Positions 42,836 through 52,077 of a stretch of DNA of 64,000 bases are shown one piece after another; the stretch's first letter is position 1; the number at the start of each line of letters is the position of its first letter. The position numbers were made by a program, and so were the translations under genes. The stretch is from Flavobacterium sp. CFS9. GTDB lineage: Bacteria > Bacteroidota > Bacteroidia > Flavobacteriales > Flavobacteriaceae. Below the pieces are notes generated by a model. It saw only the letters and a program-made list of their open reading frames with translations. It searched no databases and was not told the DNA's origin. Location of the stretch: positions 4,526,001 through 4,590,000 of the forward strand of contig NZ_AP031573.1 in the NCBI RefSeq assembly GCF_041154745.1, given 5' to 3'.

Positions 42836-43861
42836 CTATGTTTCTTTTCGTCGAGCCATACCCTGAGCGATGATACTAGCGGCAATTAACTGCAAAGCGT
42901 GGTAAAGCATGAGCGGCAATAATACGATGCCGGTTATAGTACTGTGCTGAAAGAGTACTTTTGACATGACGGTACCGTGTACCAATGACTTTTTAGATCC
43001 GCAGAATAATACCGTGATACGGTCTTCGTCTGAAAAGCCAAAAATACGGCTAAGTAGTCCGACACAAAAAAATACGGCAAAAAACAAAGCCATCATCCCT
43101 GCGGCAAGTCCGACAAGTTCTAGGGCTGTGAAACCCTCAAAAAGATGCTGGGAGAATGATTTGCAAAAAGAGGTATAAATAATAGTGAGAATCACTGCCT
43201 GATCGAAATATTTGAGCTGTTTCTTGTATTTTTCGGCAAAGGCCCCAAAACGGGAATTAAGACTAATGCCAATAATGACAGGCAGTAAAACCTGAAGAAT
43301 CAACTTTATAACGATATCAGTAACATCAAAATTGCCAGTTGCCGAAGCGATGTACAGACCAACCCAGAGCGGCGTAACCACTACTCCGATCAAACTGGAA
43401 ATGCTCGCATTGAAAATAGCGGCAGGAATATTTCCCTTAGCGATAGAAACCATGACCACAGAAGAAGATACTGTAGACGGTAAAGCCGCCAGAAAAAAAA
43501 CTCCCAGCCAAAGCAGCTCAAATCCGTTGTTTATAAACAAAGGACGAAATGCCAAAACAATGAGCGGAAAAAACAAAAAGGTTGTCAACTGGACGACAAT
43601 GTGCATTTTCCAATTGGAAAGCCCGGTTTTTAGTTTCTCAACACTCAGCCGTAAGCCATAAAACAGGAAAATCAAGGAAACACCAGCATTGGCAATCTCC
43701 TCCAATGAAACAGGTTCTTTTACCATTCCTGGCTGCGGTAAAAAATAAGCCAGCAAAATCATGGTGGCTATCATTAACAGGAAACCGTCGAAACCTGCTT
43801 TCTTTAATACTTTTAATAATTTCTTCAATTTGTTTTTAATATTATTCCCCCGTAGAGGCAA
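42836..43861 (-). CDS. SLC10A7/YfeH-like bile acid:sodium symporter family protein
   Basis: About 330-341 residues with nine to ten transmembrane segments. Family pattern: FLFYGLRLSVEKLKTGL, PSTVSSSVVMVSIAKGNIPA, AIFNASISSLIGVVVTPLWV and FCGSKKSLVHGTVM. No ATG precedes the first membrane helix: the start is TTG, either at 43861 or more likely at 43828 (LKKLLKVLKKAGFDG). Transports an unknown organic anion. Directly follows the old yellow enzyme gene. Confidence 0.88.
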   Translation of the reverse strand: MPLRGNNIKNKLKKLLKVLKKAGFDGFLLMIATMILLAYFLPQPGMVKEPVSLEEIANAGVSLIFLFYGLRLSVEKLKTGLSNWKMHIVVQLTTFLFFPLIVLAFRPLFINNGFELLWLGVFFLAALPSTVSSSVVMVSIAKGNIPAAIFNASISSLIGVVVTPLWVGLYIASATGNFDVTDIVIKLILQVLLPVIIGISLNSRFGAFAEKYKKQLKYFDQAVILTIIYTSFCKSFSQHLFEGFTALELVGLAAGMMALFFAVFFCVGLLSRIFGFSDEDRITVLFCGSKKSLVHGTVMSKVLFQHSTITGIVLLPLMLYHALQLIAASIIAQGMARRKET

Positions 43862-43923
43862 GATTATAAAAATATTTTACACAAATAAACTATGGCCTTA
43901 ATTGCCTTTATCTGTACAGCATT

Positions 43924-45006
43924 TTACTCGTTCAAAAGCGGATAATCAATATAACCACGCTCCCCGCCTCCATACATGGTTGTCCTGTCCGGCGCATTGA
44001 GCGCTGCATTTTTTTCAAACCGTTCAGGCAAGTCAGGGTTTGCAATGTATAACCTGCCAAAGGAAATAAGTTTTGCAATTCCTTTTTCAAGTTCTGCCTC
44101 AGCAGAAGTCCTGTCATACCCTGCATTAGCGATTACCGTCTGACGAATTTTGCTGCCAAAGAATTCAATCTCGTTGTTACTGCCATGACCTTCAGGTGAA
44201 GCGATGTAGGATGCGGATCTCATGAGTTCCACATAGGAAAAATCGAGTTTGTTCAATTCTTCAATGAGATAAGTGTAGGTACCCGCAACGTCATCCAGTA
44301 CTATATCACCATAGGTATGGGAAGGAGCTATTTTAATGCCCACCTTTTCACTCCCTACAGAACCGATTAGTTCCTGCATTACTTCTAACACAAATCGGGC
44401 ATTGTTAGGAATGTTCCCGCCATATTCATCTGTCCTTTGGTTGGCACTTTCAGCCAGAAACTGGTTGGGTAAATAACCATTAGCAGCGTGTAGCTGAACT
44501 CCATCAAATCCTGCTGCTATGGCATTTCTTGCAGCTTGGCCAAAATCCTTTATAGTTTGCTTGATCTGAGGGATTGTCATTTCCAAAGGGATCTCATAAT
44601 CTTTCATACCCTGGGACGTGAAATGCTGCATACCTCGAATAGACAGCGGTGATGGTGCAAAGGGAAGCTTGCCGTTCCTGTCGGTAGAATGCCCAATGCG
44701 ACCAGTGTGCCAAAGCTGAGCGATAATAATACCCCCTTTATTGTGTACCGCCGTTGTAACCTTTCTCCATGCTTCTATTTGCTGATCCGTGAAAATACCC
44801 GGAGTGTTCGGACTGCCGGTTGCTTCTTCGGTGATCCTAATGGCTTCAGTAAGCAGCAGACCTGCGCTTGCTCTTTGACTATAGTATTCTATTGCCATAT
44901 CACCCACTACCCCATTGATGTCTGCACGGCCTCTGGTCATCGCCGCCATGACCATTCTGTTTTTTAGGTTGACATCACCTAACTGTGTTTTTTCTAAAAG
45001 TTTCAT
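43924..45006 (-). CDS. Old yellow enzyme-family alkene reductase
   Basis: 360 residues, FMN-dependent TIM barrel. Landmarks: LKNRMVMAAMTRGRA, IIAQLWHTGRIGH (substrate His), GFDGVQLHAANGYLPNQFL, FAESANQRTDEYGG-type motif (here FLAESANQRTDEYGG), and IGFGRLYIANPDLP-like SFGRLYIANPDLPERF. Reduces activated C=C bonds (NemA/YqjM-like) with NAD(P)H. On the same strand as MesD, 49 bases downstream of it; it might supply reduced flavin chemistry but that is not established. Confidence 0.94.
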   Translation of the reverse strand: MKLLEKTQLGDVNLKNRMVMAAMTRGRADINGVVGDMAIEYYSQRASAGLLLTEAIRITEEATGSPNTPGIFTDQQIEAWRKVTTAVHNKGGIIIAQLWHTGRIGHSTDRNGKLPFAPSPLSIRGMQHFTSQGMKDYEIPLEMTIPQIKQTIKDFGQAARNAIAAGFDGVQLHAANGYLPNQFLAESANQRTDEYGGNIPNNARFVLEVMQELIGSVGSEKVGIKIAPSHTYGDIVLDDVAGTYTYLIEELNKLDFSYVELMRSASYIASPEGHGSNNEIEFFGSKIRQTVIANAGYDRTSAEAELEKGIAKLISFGRLYIANPDLPERFEKNAALNAPDRTTMYGGGERGYIDYPLLNE

Positions 45007-45055
45007 ATGGCTATTTGAGCGTATTGTTTATACCTTTTTTATCGGTAAATTGGAA

Positions 45056-46087
45056 CTAAATCCCAAGTTCTCTGCGAATAATTTCTGCTCCTGCATTTAA
45101 AGCATTTAGCTTACCTCTGGCTACACTTCGAGACAAAGGAGCCATACCGCAGTTTGTGGAAGGATAAAGATTTTCGGCATCTACAAACTCCAGAGCTTTA
45201 CGCAGTGTATTTGCTACCTCTTCTGGTGTTTCGATAGTATTGGCTGCCACATCAATAGCACCTACCATTACTTTTTTACCACGTACCAGTTCCATTAAAT
45301 TTAAAGGCACATTGGAGTTGTGACATTCTAATGACACCACATCAATTTTAGATTTTTGAATTTTCGGAAAAATTTCTTCATACTGACGCCACTCTGAGCC
45401 TAATGTCTTTTTCCAGTCAGTATTGGCTTGTATTCCATAACCGTAACAAATATGTACCGCAGTCTCACAGTTTAAACCTTCAATGGCTCTTTCTAATGCT
45501 GCCATACCCCAATCGTTTACTTCATCAAAGAACACATTAAATGCCGGTTCATCAAACTGGATAATATCTACCCCTGCATCTTGCAGTTCTCTGGCTTCTT
45601 CATTAAGTGCTTTTGCAAATTCCCATGCCAGTTTTTCTCTGCTTTTGTAATGGTCATCGTACAAGGTATCTACCATTGTCAACGGGCCAGGCAATGCCCA
45701 TTTTATAGGCTTATTTGTTTGTTTACGTAAAAATTTGGCATCTTCAACAAAAACTGCTTTTTGACGTGCAACCTCACCTACAACCATCGGAACACTTGCA
45801 TCATAACGGTTACGGATTTTTACTGTTTTACGATTTTCAAAATCTACGCCGCTTAAATGCTCGATAAAAGTCGTTACAAAATGCTGGCGTGTCTGCTCGC
45901 CATCACAAATAATATCCAGACCTGCCAATTGTTGTTCCTGCAAAGAAATACGCAAAGCATCTTGTTTCCCTTCAAGTAACTGCTCTCCCTCTAATTTCCA
46001 CGGTGACCAAAGTTTTTCGGGTGGTGCAAGCCAGGCAGGTTTGGGTAAACTCCCAACAATTGAGGTAGGTAATAGTAATTTCTTCAT
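45056..46087 (-). CDS. mesD: Folate-independent methionine synthase, MesD-type core MetE
   Basis: 343 residues from the ATG at 46087 (MKKLLLPTSIVGSLPKPAWL); the frame extends upstream but overlaps the MesX gene. It corresponds to the C-terminal catalytic barrel of MetE alone. All four zinc ligands are present: His212 and Cys214 (VHICYG), Glu254 (SLECHN), Cys313 (STNCGM), so homocysteine activation is intact. There is no N-terminal folate-binding MetE half. Core MetE proteins paired with DUF1852 form the MesD/MesX system, which makes methionine without methyl-folate; the methyl donor is unknown. Gap to MesX is 31 bases. Confidence 0.9.
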   Translation of the reverse strand: MKKLLLPTSIVGSLPKPAWLAPPEKLWSPWKLEGEQLLEGKQDALRISLQEQQLAGLDIICDGEQTRQHFVTTFIEHLSGVDFENRKTVKIRNRYDASVPMVVGEVARQKAVFVEDAKFLRKQTNKPIKWALPGPLTMVDTLYDDHYKSREKLAWEFAKALNEEARELQDAGVDIIQFDEPAFNVFFDEVNDWGMAALERAIEGLNCETAVHICYGYGIQANTDWKKTLGSEWRQYEEIFPKIQKSKIDVVSLECHNSNVPLNLMELVRGKKVMVGAIDVAANTIETPEEVANTLRKALEFVDAENLYPSTNCGMAPLSRSVARGKLNALNAGAEIIRRELGI

Positions 46088-46118
46088 AATGATATAGTAT
46101 AATTTTAATGTATTGTAG

Positions 46119-47165
46119 TTAAAGACCGAAACTGGCTGACCACTGTTCCAGGATGTTTTTGTAAGGCTTAATGAAATGCTTTTCTGCAAACTTACCTTGC
46201 TCAATTGCTAACTGGGTGCGCTCTTCCCGGTTGTATACAATTTTGGTTAAAGAATGGTCTTGATTTTTCAAACTAGGCTTATAGGATAATCCTGCAAGAG
46301 AATTGGCATTATAAATTTCAGGTCGATAAATCCTTTGGAACGTTTCCATAGTACTAATCGTACTGATTAGTTCAAGGTTTGTATAATCAGCCAGTAAATC
46401 ACCAAAGAAAAAAAACGTTAAAGGTGCAGCGCAATTAGCGGGCATAAAATAACGAACCTGCAAGCCCATCTTTTTGAAGTATTGCTCTGTTAAAGAAGAA
46501 TCGCTGACCTGATATTCAAAACCTAATATCGGGTGATGGTTTCCTGTACGATGATACGTTTTATTATCTGACACACTCAAACATATAACGGGTGGTTTGA
46601 TAAAGTTTTCTTTGTACGTTTCTGAATTTACAAAGTGCTTAAATATATTGCCGTGTAATTCGCCAAAATTATCAGGAATGCTAAAGTTGTCTTTATCCTT
46701 GTTATGCTCTAAAAGCAATACGCTAAAATCATAATCGCGTACATAAGAAGAAAAGTTATTGCCAACAATGCCTTCAATGCGTTTACCCGTTTTATGATCG
46801 ATAATATGCGTCTTTAAAACCTCAATCGTTGGGAATGTTTGGCCACTGCCATCAATATCTATATAAACAGAAACAATTTCTAATTCAACAGTATAGCGAT
46901 CGTTATTAGGATTATCCCAGTTCGCCAGGGTATTAAAACGATTGTTAATCATGTTAATAGTGTTGCGCAAATTTTCCTGACGGCTCGCTCCTCTTGCCAA
47001 ATTAGCAAAGTTTGTTGTTGTACGCGTACTTTCGGACGGAATATAGTTTTCATTGAAATAAATACTCTCCAATGTGAATGCAAAATCATTTTTGATTGTA
47101 TTCTGGGCGTTTTCAATATCTTGCTTTTCGCTTATTCTTAAATCTTCTTGTATGTTCGCTTTCAT
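46119..47165 (-). CDS. mesX: MesX (DUF1852), partner of MesD methionine synthase
   Basis: 348 residues from the ATG at 47165 (MKANIQEDLRISEKQDIENA). DUF1852 family: NFANLARGASRQENLRNTIN, RYTVELEIVSVYIDIDGSGQ, GEL-HGNIFKHFVNSETYK, PVICLSVSDNKTYHRTGNHH, and APLTFFFFGDLLADYTNLEL. Predicted oxygenase-like partner required with MesD for methionine synthesis; acts in the cytoplasm. Transcribed first, then MesD. No S-adenosylmethionine riboswitch was recognised upstream. Confidence 0.88.
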   Translation of the reverse strand: MKANIQEDLRISEKQDIENAQNTIKNDFAFTLESIYFNENYIPSESTRTTTNFANLARGASRQENLRNTINMINNRFNTLANWDNPNNDRYTVELEIVSVYIDIDGSGQTFPTIEVLKTHIIDHKTGKRIEGIVGNNFSSYVRDYDFSVLLLEHNKDKDNFSIPDNFGELHGNIFKHFVNSETYKENFIKPPVICLSVSDNKTYHRTGNHHPILGFEYQVSDSSLTEQYFKKMGLQVRYFMPANCAAPLTFFFFGDLLADYTNLELISTISTMETFQRIYRPEIYNANSLAGLSYKPSLKNQDHSLTKIVYNREERTQLAIEQGKFAEKHFIKPYKNILEQWSASFGL

Positions 47166-47886
47166 TTGATGGGAATGTTTAGTTTTTTTACCTTGCAAAT
47201 TTTGAAATAAAAGATGATTTATTTTAGTTCAAACCTAAAATCAGAGAAATATTCTTTTTAGATATATTTTATCAGATTATTAATCTTTTTGCAATTACAA
47301 TAAGAAAAAAAACAGATAATTATTCTTTAGAGAGCTCAGATATCGTTCCGGAACTACCTGCAATTGTGTAACAGAAAGCTAAGACGTAATTCTTTTCAAG
47401 CTAACTTAAAAAATCAAATCATTTTTTAGATTAATCCCAACAGAGCATTTAAACCAAATTTATAAAGCCAATGTAAAGTCATAGACTACAGATTTCGAAC
47501 AGCCAACCAGATTGTTGTAACCGTTAGAAAACAGTATCTTCCTGAAAAACTAGCCATAATCAGCTGATATGATACAACTTAAACTATATGATATTATCCA
47601 ATTTTGTCGTTTTTAGAAAAGTAAAACACATAACAATTTTCCATTATTTTTTTATAATAAATCTTACAAATTAGTTTGAACATCCAAAATACTGTTGTAT
47701 TTTCGTTCATAACTGTATTTCAATTTTCCTCTTCTTCCTACAAGAAATAAAGTAAAAATAATGCGCCATAAAAAAGCTATAACTTTAATCAGGATGATAA
47801 TCATTTATAAAATAATGTTTTTTAATACCAAATAAATAAGCCCCAAAATATAAGAGAACCCCCAAATAATTAAGCAACACCTACTT
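47166..47886. other. Gap before the Rhs gene with decayed sequence
   Basis: 721 AT-rich bases. It contains the second copy of the degenerate repeat (about 47430-47505). No intact gene, promoter or RNA was recognised; the region probably holds the divergent promoters of mesX and rhs. Confidence 0.45.
47430..47505 (-). repeat. Degenerate repeat copy 2 (gene remnant)
   Basis: On the - strand a short frame reads MTLHWLYKFGLNALLGLI before a stop, related to the reading of the copy at 36555-36630. More decayed than copy 1. Origin unknown. Confidence 0.45.
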
Positions 47887-50800
47887 ATGCTATTAACCGA
47901 TAACCATTTAACCATTGTAGTGGGGATTGACATCCATTTCACTACCCTACCCCCTTTTAACCCTTTCCATCCTTATATAGGTATTGTCATCGATCCATTC
48001 GATTATATTCCGTTTTTAGGTGCCACTGTACATGTAAACGGATTTAAACGTGGAAACTCAGACACCAGCGGTATCATAATACCTTTGATGCACATTCCGC
48101 TTTTTACACCGCCCTGGCTGATGACTCCTATCATTGGTCATGAAAGTATGAACTTTTTTGCTTCTAAAACAGTTTTCTCAGACGGTACCAGAATGAGCCC
48201 CAAAGGACACATGTTAATGACTTGTAATGATATTGGGATTCCCCTCTCGATGTCTTTAGGGAAAACCAAAATAGGCAAGAAAATGTTACCTTTTGCCCCA
48301 ACTCTTTTTGCTCCAACCTCATTCTCCTTGCCTATCCCTACCGGGAAACCCGTGATGGTTGGCGGCCCCTATCCTCCTGATTGGGGAGGAGTCCTTACAG
48401 GCTTATTAGCAAGTATTGGTTTTAGTACCTTAATGAAAAAAGTGAGAGGACTTGTTAAAAAGATTAACCTTAAGGGATCAAAAGGTCCTGATGGCCTCAA
48501 AGATGCACTTCGAAAATGTGTTAATGACCCCGTAAACGCAATCAATGGAGCAGTAATTTATGAAGGAAGCGATTTTAGTATTGCCAGTCCAATTTCTTTA
48601 AACTGGGAACGCAGTTGGTATTCAGATTCTCCATATGTGGGTTGGCTTGGTCATGGAACCCATAGTGTGTATGACAGAGCAGTTGAATTATACCCCGAAG
48701 ACGATGCCCTTGGACTTCGCATGGATGACGGACGTCTTGTGGCTTTTCCGATGCTACTGCCTGAGGAAGAATTTTACTTACGTGAAGAAAAAATAACTTT
48801 AAAAAGAACTCAGGATGGTTATGAGGCTTACGATCACGATAGCAAACTCTTTTATGATTTTACTCTGTTTGACGGAAAAAAATACCAGCTTACCAAAATT
48901 AGTAATGTTAGCGGACTTAGTGTCATTTTTGAATTTACAGCCAATCGTCTGAAAAAAATCATTGATGCTGCAGGCAGAGAGATCAAAGTGAGCACAAAAG
49001 GCGGATTCATTCAAAAGTTGGAACTTGTCGGACCGGAACAGGACGAACTTTTGGTAGCCTACGAGTACGATCAGGAAGGCAACATAAGTGCGATTATCGA
49101 TGCACTTCAAAAACCAACAACCATTGAATATGAAAATCATTTAATGGTCAAAAAGACCGACCGTAACGGACAAACTTTTTATTGGGAATACGATAATGAA
49201 AACCGTTGTATCCATACCTGGGGAGATGGCGGCTGGCAGGAAGGCTGGATGGAATACCATCCTGAGGAAGGTTACAATCTGATAACAGACTCCAACTATG
49301 CCGTAACCACTTATTATTACGAGCCAAGTCAGCTGATTACGCAGGTTAAAGACCCTATGGGCAATAGCACCTTTTACGATTATACCGAGTTTATGGAACT
49401 TTATCGCGAGATTGATCCTGAAGGACGCATTCTTGGTTTTAATTATGATGACAGAGGGAACAAAACCGGCACCGTTTATCCGGATGGCACCGAAGAAATC
49501 ATGATTTATGATGAGGAAAACCGCCCATCGATAGCCATAGATCCCGAAGCGAACAAAACCGTTTATCTGTACAAAGAAGACAGACCGGATCAGCTCAAAA
49601 CCATTATTGCACCTGATAAAACCACTACTCATTTTAGTTACTATAATAATGGGCTACTGGCTACAGTGGCCAAAAACAACAACAAACTCGAATTGATTTA
49701 TGATGATCGATACAATCTTATCGAATGGCGTGAGAATAGTGAAAAATTAAAATCGTGGGAGTACGACCATCGTGGACGCGTACAGGCGATTTACACCCCA
49801 ATGCAAATGGCTGATTACTTTAGTTATGACGCATTGGACAGGGTAAGGCAAATTGTAGAGAAAGACAGCAATGTCATACAGTTTACCTACAACAATTATG
49901 ATGAAGTAATAGGTTTAAAAGACAATAAAAACAGTATTAAGTTCAGTTATACCCCAATGGGAAGTCTTTCTACACGCGAGCAAAATGGCGTAAAAGTGCG
50001 TTTTGATTACGACAAGATGGAACAGCTGCAAGCCATCAAAAACGAAGACAACGAAGTCTACTATTTTACCCGAAACAAAGCCGGACAAATTGTAAAAGAA
50101 ACTGCATTTGATGGTATGGTCAAAAAATACCAGCGGAATCTCGCAGGTGAAGTCACCAGAATCGATCATGGCAACGGCAGATTTACCGAATATGAGCAGG
50201 ACGCTTTAGGACGTATCACCAGAGTCGACTACCACGATGGCAGCTGGGAAACCTATAGCTATAATAAAAATGGACTTTTAACGGAGGCCGTAAATCAAAA
50301 TGTAAGCATTCTTTTAGAGCGAGACGAAATGGATCGTATCGTAAAAGAAACCCAAAAACAGCAGCTCGACAAAGCAGAAAATGCCATTGTACTTACCGCG
50401 ACCTACAACAAACTGGGACAGCGTACCCATATAAGCACTAGTTTAGGAGCAGAGATCAGTACGTATTACGACTCAAAAGGACAACTTGAACGAATAGAAG
50501 CCCAAAGCAGCGAGCTCAAAGAACAGCATCAGAAGTGGGAAACCACCCTGAAACGCGACGAACTGGGAAGAGAAATAGAACGCTTTACCACTGGTGGACT
50601 CCACATTAAAACCAGTTACAACAACAGCGGAAAACAAAAAGAACAGGAAGTATTTGCCAATGGCAAACGCACCGGATCTCGTTTTTATAACTGGGATACC
50701 AACCAGCAGTTACGCAGCACAGTAAACCAAATGACCTCCAATATCACTTATTTTGATTATGATGATTTTGGTAATCTGGCAAAGGCAGATTATAATGGAA

Positions 50801-52077
50801 AAGAACAGCTGTACAAAACCCCGGATGCAGTAGGAAATCTTTACAAAACTCCCGATCGCAGCGATCGTAAATACGGTAAAGGCGGTAAACTGTTACAGGA
50901 TGAGAAGTACCATTACAAATACGACGAACTGGGTAACCTGATACACAAAAGTTCCAGAAACATCAATGAGGAATTAAAATTCGAAGAACCAACCAACTGG
51001 ATCGATAAACTGGCGGGTAACAAAATCGAAGAAACCAGATTACAGCAAGAACACGAGCAGTGGCAGGACGGAGATACCATGTATAACTGGCTGGCGAATG
51101 GTATGCTCGAGAGCATCACCAATCCTGATGGGAAGAAAGTACATTTTGAATACGATGCCCTGGGCCGACGCACCGCAAAGATTGCAAACGAAAAAATAAA
51201 TCGCTATGTTTGGGATGGCAACGTTCTTATTCACGAATGGAAGTATGATTTAAAAGATCGACCTAAATTAATTGCTACTGAAGATGACTTGGTATACGAC
51301 AAGCCAGAACCCATTGAGAATTTAATTACTTTGGTCTACGAAGACCGTTCTTTTGTACCAAGCGCTAAAATTGTTGGCGAGGAAAAGTTTTCTATTATTA
51401 ATGATTATATCGGCAGACCTGTACAAGCTTATAATGAGAAGGGCAAGCTGGTTTGGGAAACCGATTATGATATTTATGGTGAATTACACAATCTAAAAGG
51501 TGATCGAAGTTTTATTCCTTTTAGACAGTTGGGACAGTACGAAGATGCTGAGACAGGATTATATTACAACAGGTTTAGATATTATAGTCCTGAAACTGGA
51601 GGATATATCAGTCAGGATCCGATTGGGTTACATGGAAATAACCCAAATTTTTATGCTTATGTAGAAGATAGTAATTCAACATTTGATCTTTTTGCGCTTG
51701 ATGTAATTACAATTATAAGGCAGGATGTAAATATTGGCAGCGGAAATCATTATAGATTGATCTTTACTGATTCAAAAGGAGTTCAACAAATGACGCATTT
51801 GACAATGGGTAGAAATGATATAATCGAAATCAAAACTGGAGCGAGTAAAATATCTCTTGATGATATCGATGCAGCAGACAAAAAAACAATCGAAGTAACT
51901 CGTAATTTGAATGATGCGATATCAAAATCAGCGCAAAGATTTAATGGTAAAAAATATAAACTTAATGAATTTGATTGTTTTAGATATATTGAATCAATCA
52001 TAGGGAAAGCAAACCCTAATGTTTCAGTAAAAGGAAGTACTAATTTGGAAAGGTTTAAGAGTTTAGGATGTAAATAA
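47887..52077 (+). CDS. PAAR-Rhs polymorphic toxin
   Basis: 1396 residues. The N-terminal ~190 residues are a PAAR-like cap for loading on a type VI secretion spike (GIVIDPFDYIPFLGATVHVN, SPKGHMLMTCNDIGIPLSM). Residues ~210-1270 are Rhs/YD repeats (many GxxxxxYDxxGxL units), ending in the core YEDAETGLYYNRFRYYSPET and SQDPIGLHGNNPNFYAYV. The C-terminal ~125 residues are the variable toxin: H1288 in GNHYRLIF and C1364 in YKLNEFDCFRYIESIIGK, an order that resembles permuted NlpC/P60 or LRAT-like papain folds. The immunity gene overlaps the stop (TAATG). Toxin class is inferred. Confidence 0.85.
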   Translation: MLLTDNHLTIVVGIDIHFTTLPPFNPFHPYIGIVIDPFDYIPFLGATVHVNGFKRGNSDTSGIIIPLMHIPLFTPPWLMTPIIGHESMNFFASKTVFSDGTRMSPKGHMLMTCNDIGIPLSMSLGKTKIGKKMLPFAPTLFAPTSFSLPIPTGKPVMVGGPYPPDWGGVLTGLLASIGFSTLMKKVRGLVKKINLKGSKGPDGLKDALRKCVNDPVNAINGAVIYEGSDFSIASPISLNWERSWYSDSPYVGWLGHGTHSVYDRAVELYPEDDALGLRMDDGRLVAFPMLLPEEEFYLREEKITLKRTQDGYEAYDHDSKLFYDFTLFDGKKYQLTKISNVSGLSVIFEFTANRLKKIIDAAGREIKVSTKGGFIQKLELVGPEQDELLVAYEYDQEGNISAIIDALQKPTTIEYENHLMVKKTDRNGQTFYWEYDNENRCIHTWGDGGWQEGWMEYHPEEGYNLITDSNYAVTTYYYEPSQLITQVKDPMGNSTFYDYTEFMELYREIDPEGRILGFNYDDRGNKTGTVYPDGTEEIMIYDEENRPSIAIDPEANKTVYLYKEDRPDQLKTIIAPDKTTTHFSYYNNGLLATVAKNNNKLELIYDDRYNLIEWRENSEKLKSWEYDHRGRVQAIYTPMQMADYFSYDALDRVRQIVEKDSNVIQFTYNNYDEVIGLKDNKNSIKFSYTPMGSLSTREQNGVKVRFDYDKMEQLQAIKNEDNEVYYFTRNKAGQIVKETAFDGMVKKYQRNLAGEVTRIDHGNGRFTEYEQDALGRITRVDYHDGSWETYSYNKNGLLTEAVNQNVSILLERDEMDRIVKETQKQQLDKAENAIVLTATYNKLGQRTHISTSLGAEISTYYDSKGQLERIEAQSSELKEQHQKWETTLKRDELGREIERFTTGGLHIKTSYNNSGKQKEQEVFANGKRTGSRFYNWDTNQQLRSTVNQMTSNITYFDYDDFGNLAKADYNGKEQLYKTPDAVGNLYKTPDRSDRKYGKGGKLLQDEKYHYKYDELGNLIHKSSRNINEELKFEEPTNWIDKLAGNKIEETRLQQEHEQWQDGDTMYNWLANGMLESITNPDGKKVHFEYDALGRRTAKIANEKINRYVWDGNVLIHEWKYDLKDRPKLIATEDDLVYDKPEPIENLITLVYEDRSFVPSAKIVGEEKFSIINDYIGRPVQAYNEKGKLVWETDYDIYGELHNLKGDRSFIPFRQLGQYEDAETGLYYNRFRYYSPETGGYISQDPIGLHGNNPNFYAYVEDSNSTFDLFALDVITIIRQDVNIGSGNHYRLIFTDSKGVQQMTHLTMGRNDIIEIKTGASKISLDDIDAADKKTIEVTRNLNDAISKSAQRFNGKKYKLNEFDCFRYIESIIGKANPNVSVKGSTNLERFKSLGCK

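Noticed and set aside
47166-47330. SAM riboswitch before mesX
   Set aside because: No recognisable SAM aptamer stems or conserved loops in the leader.
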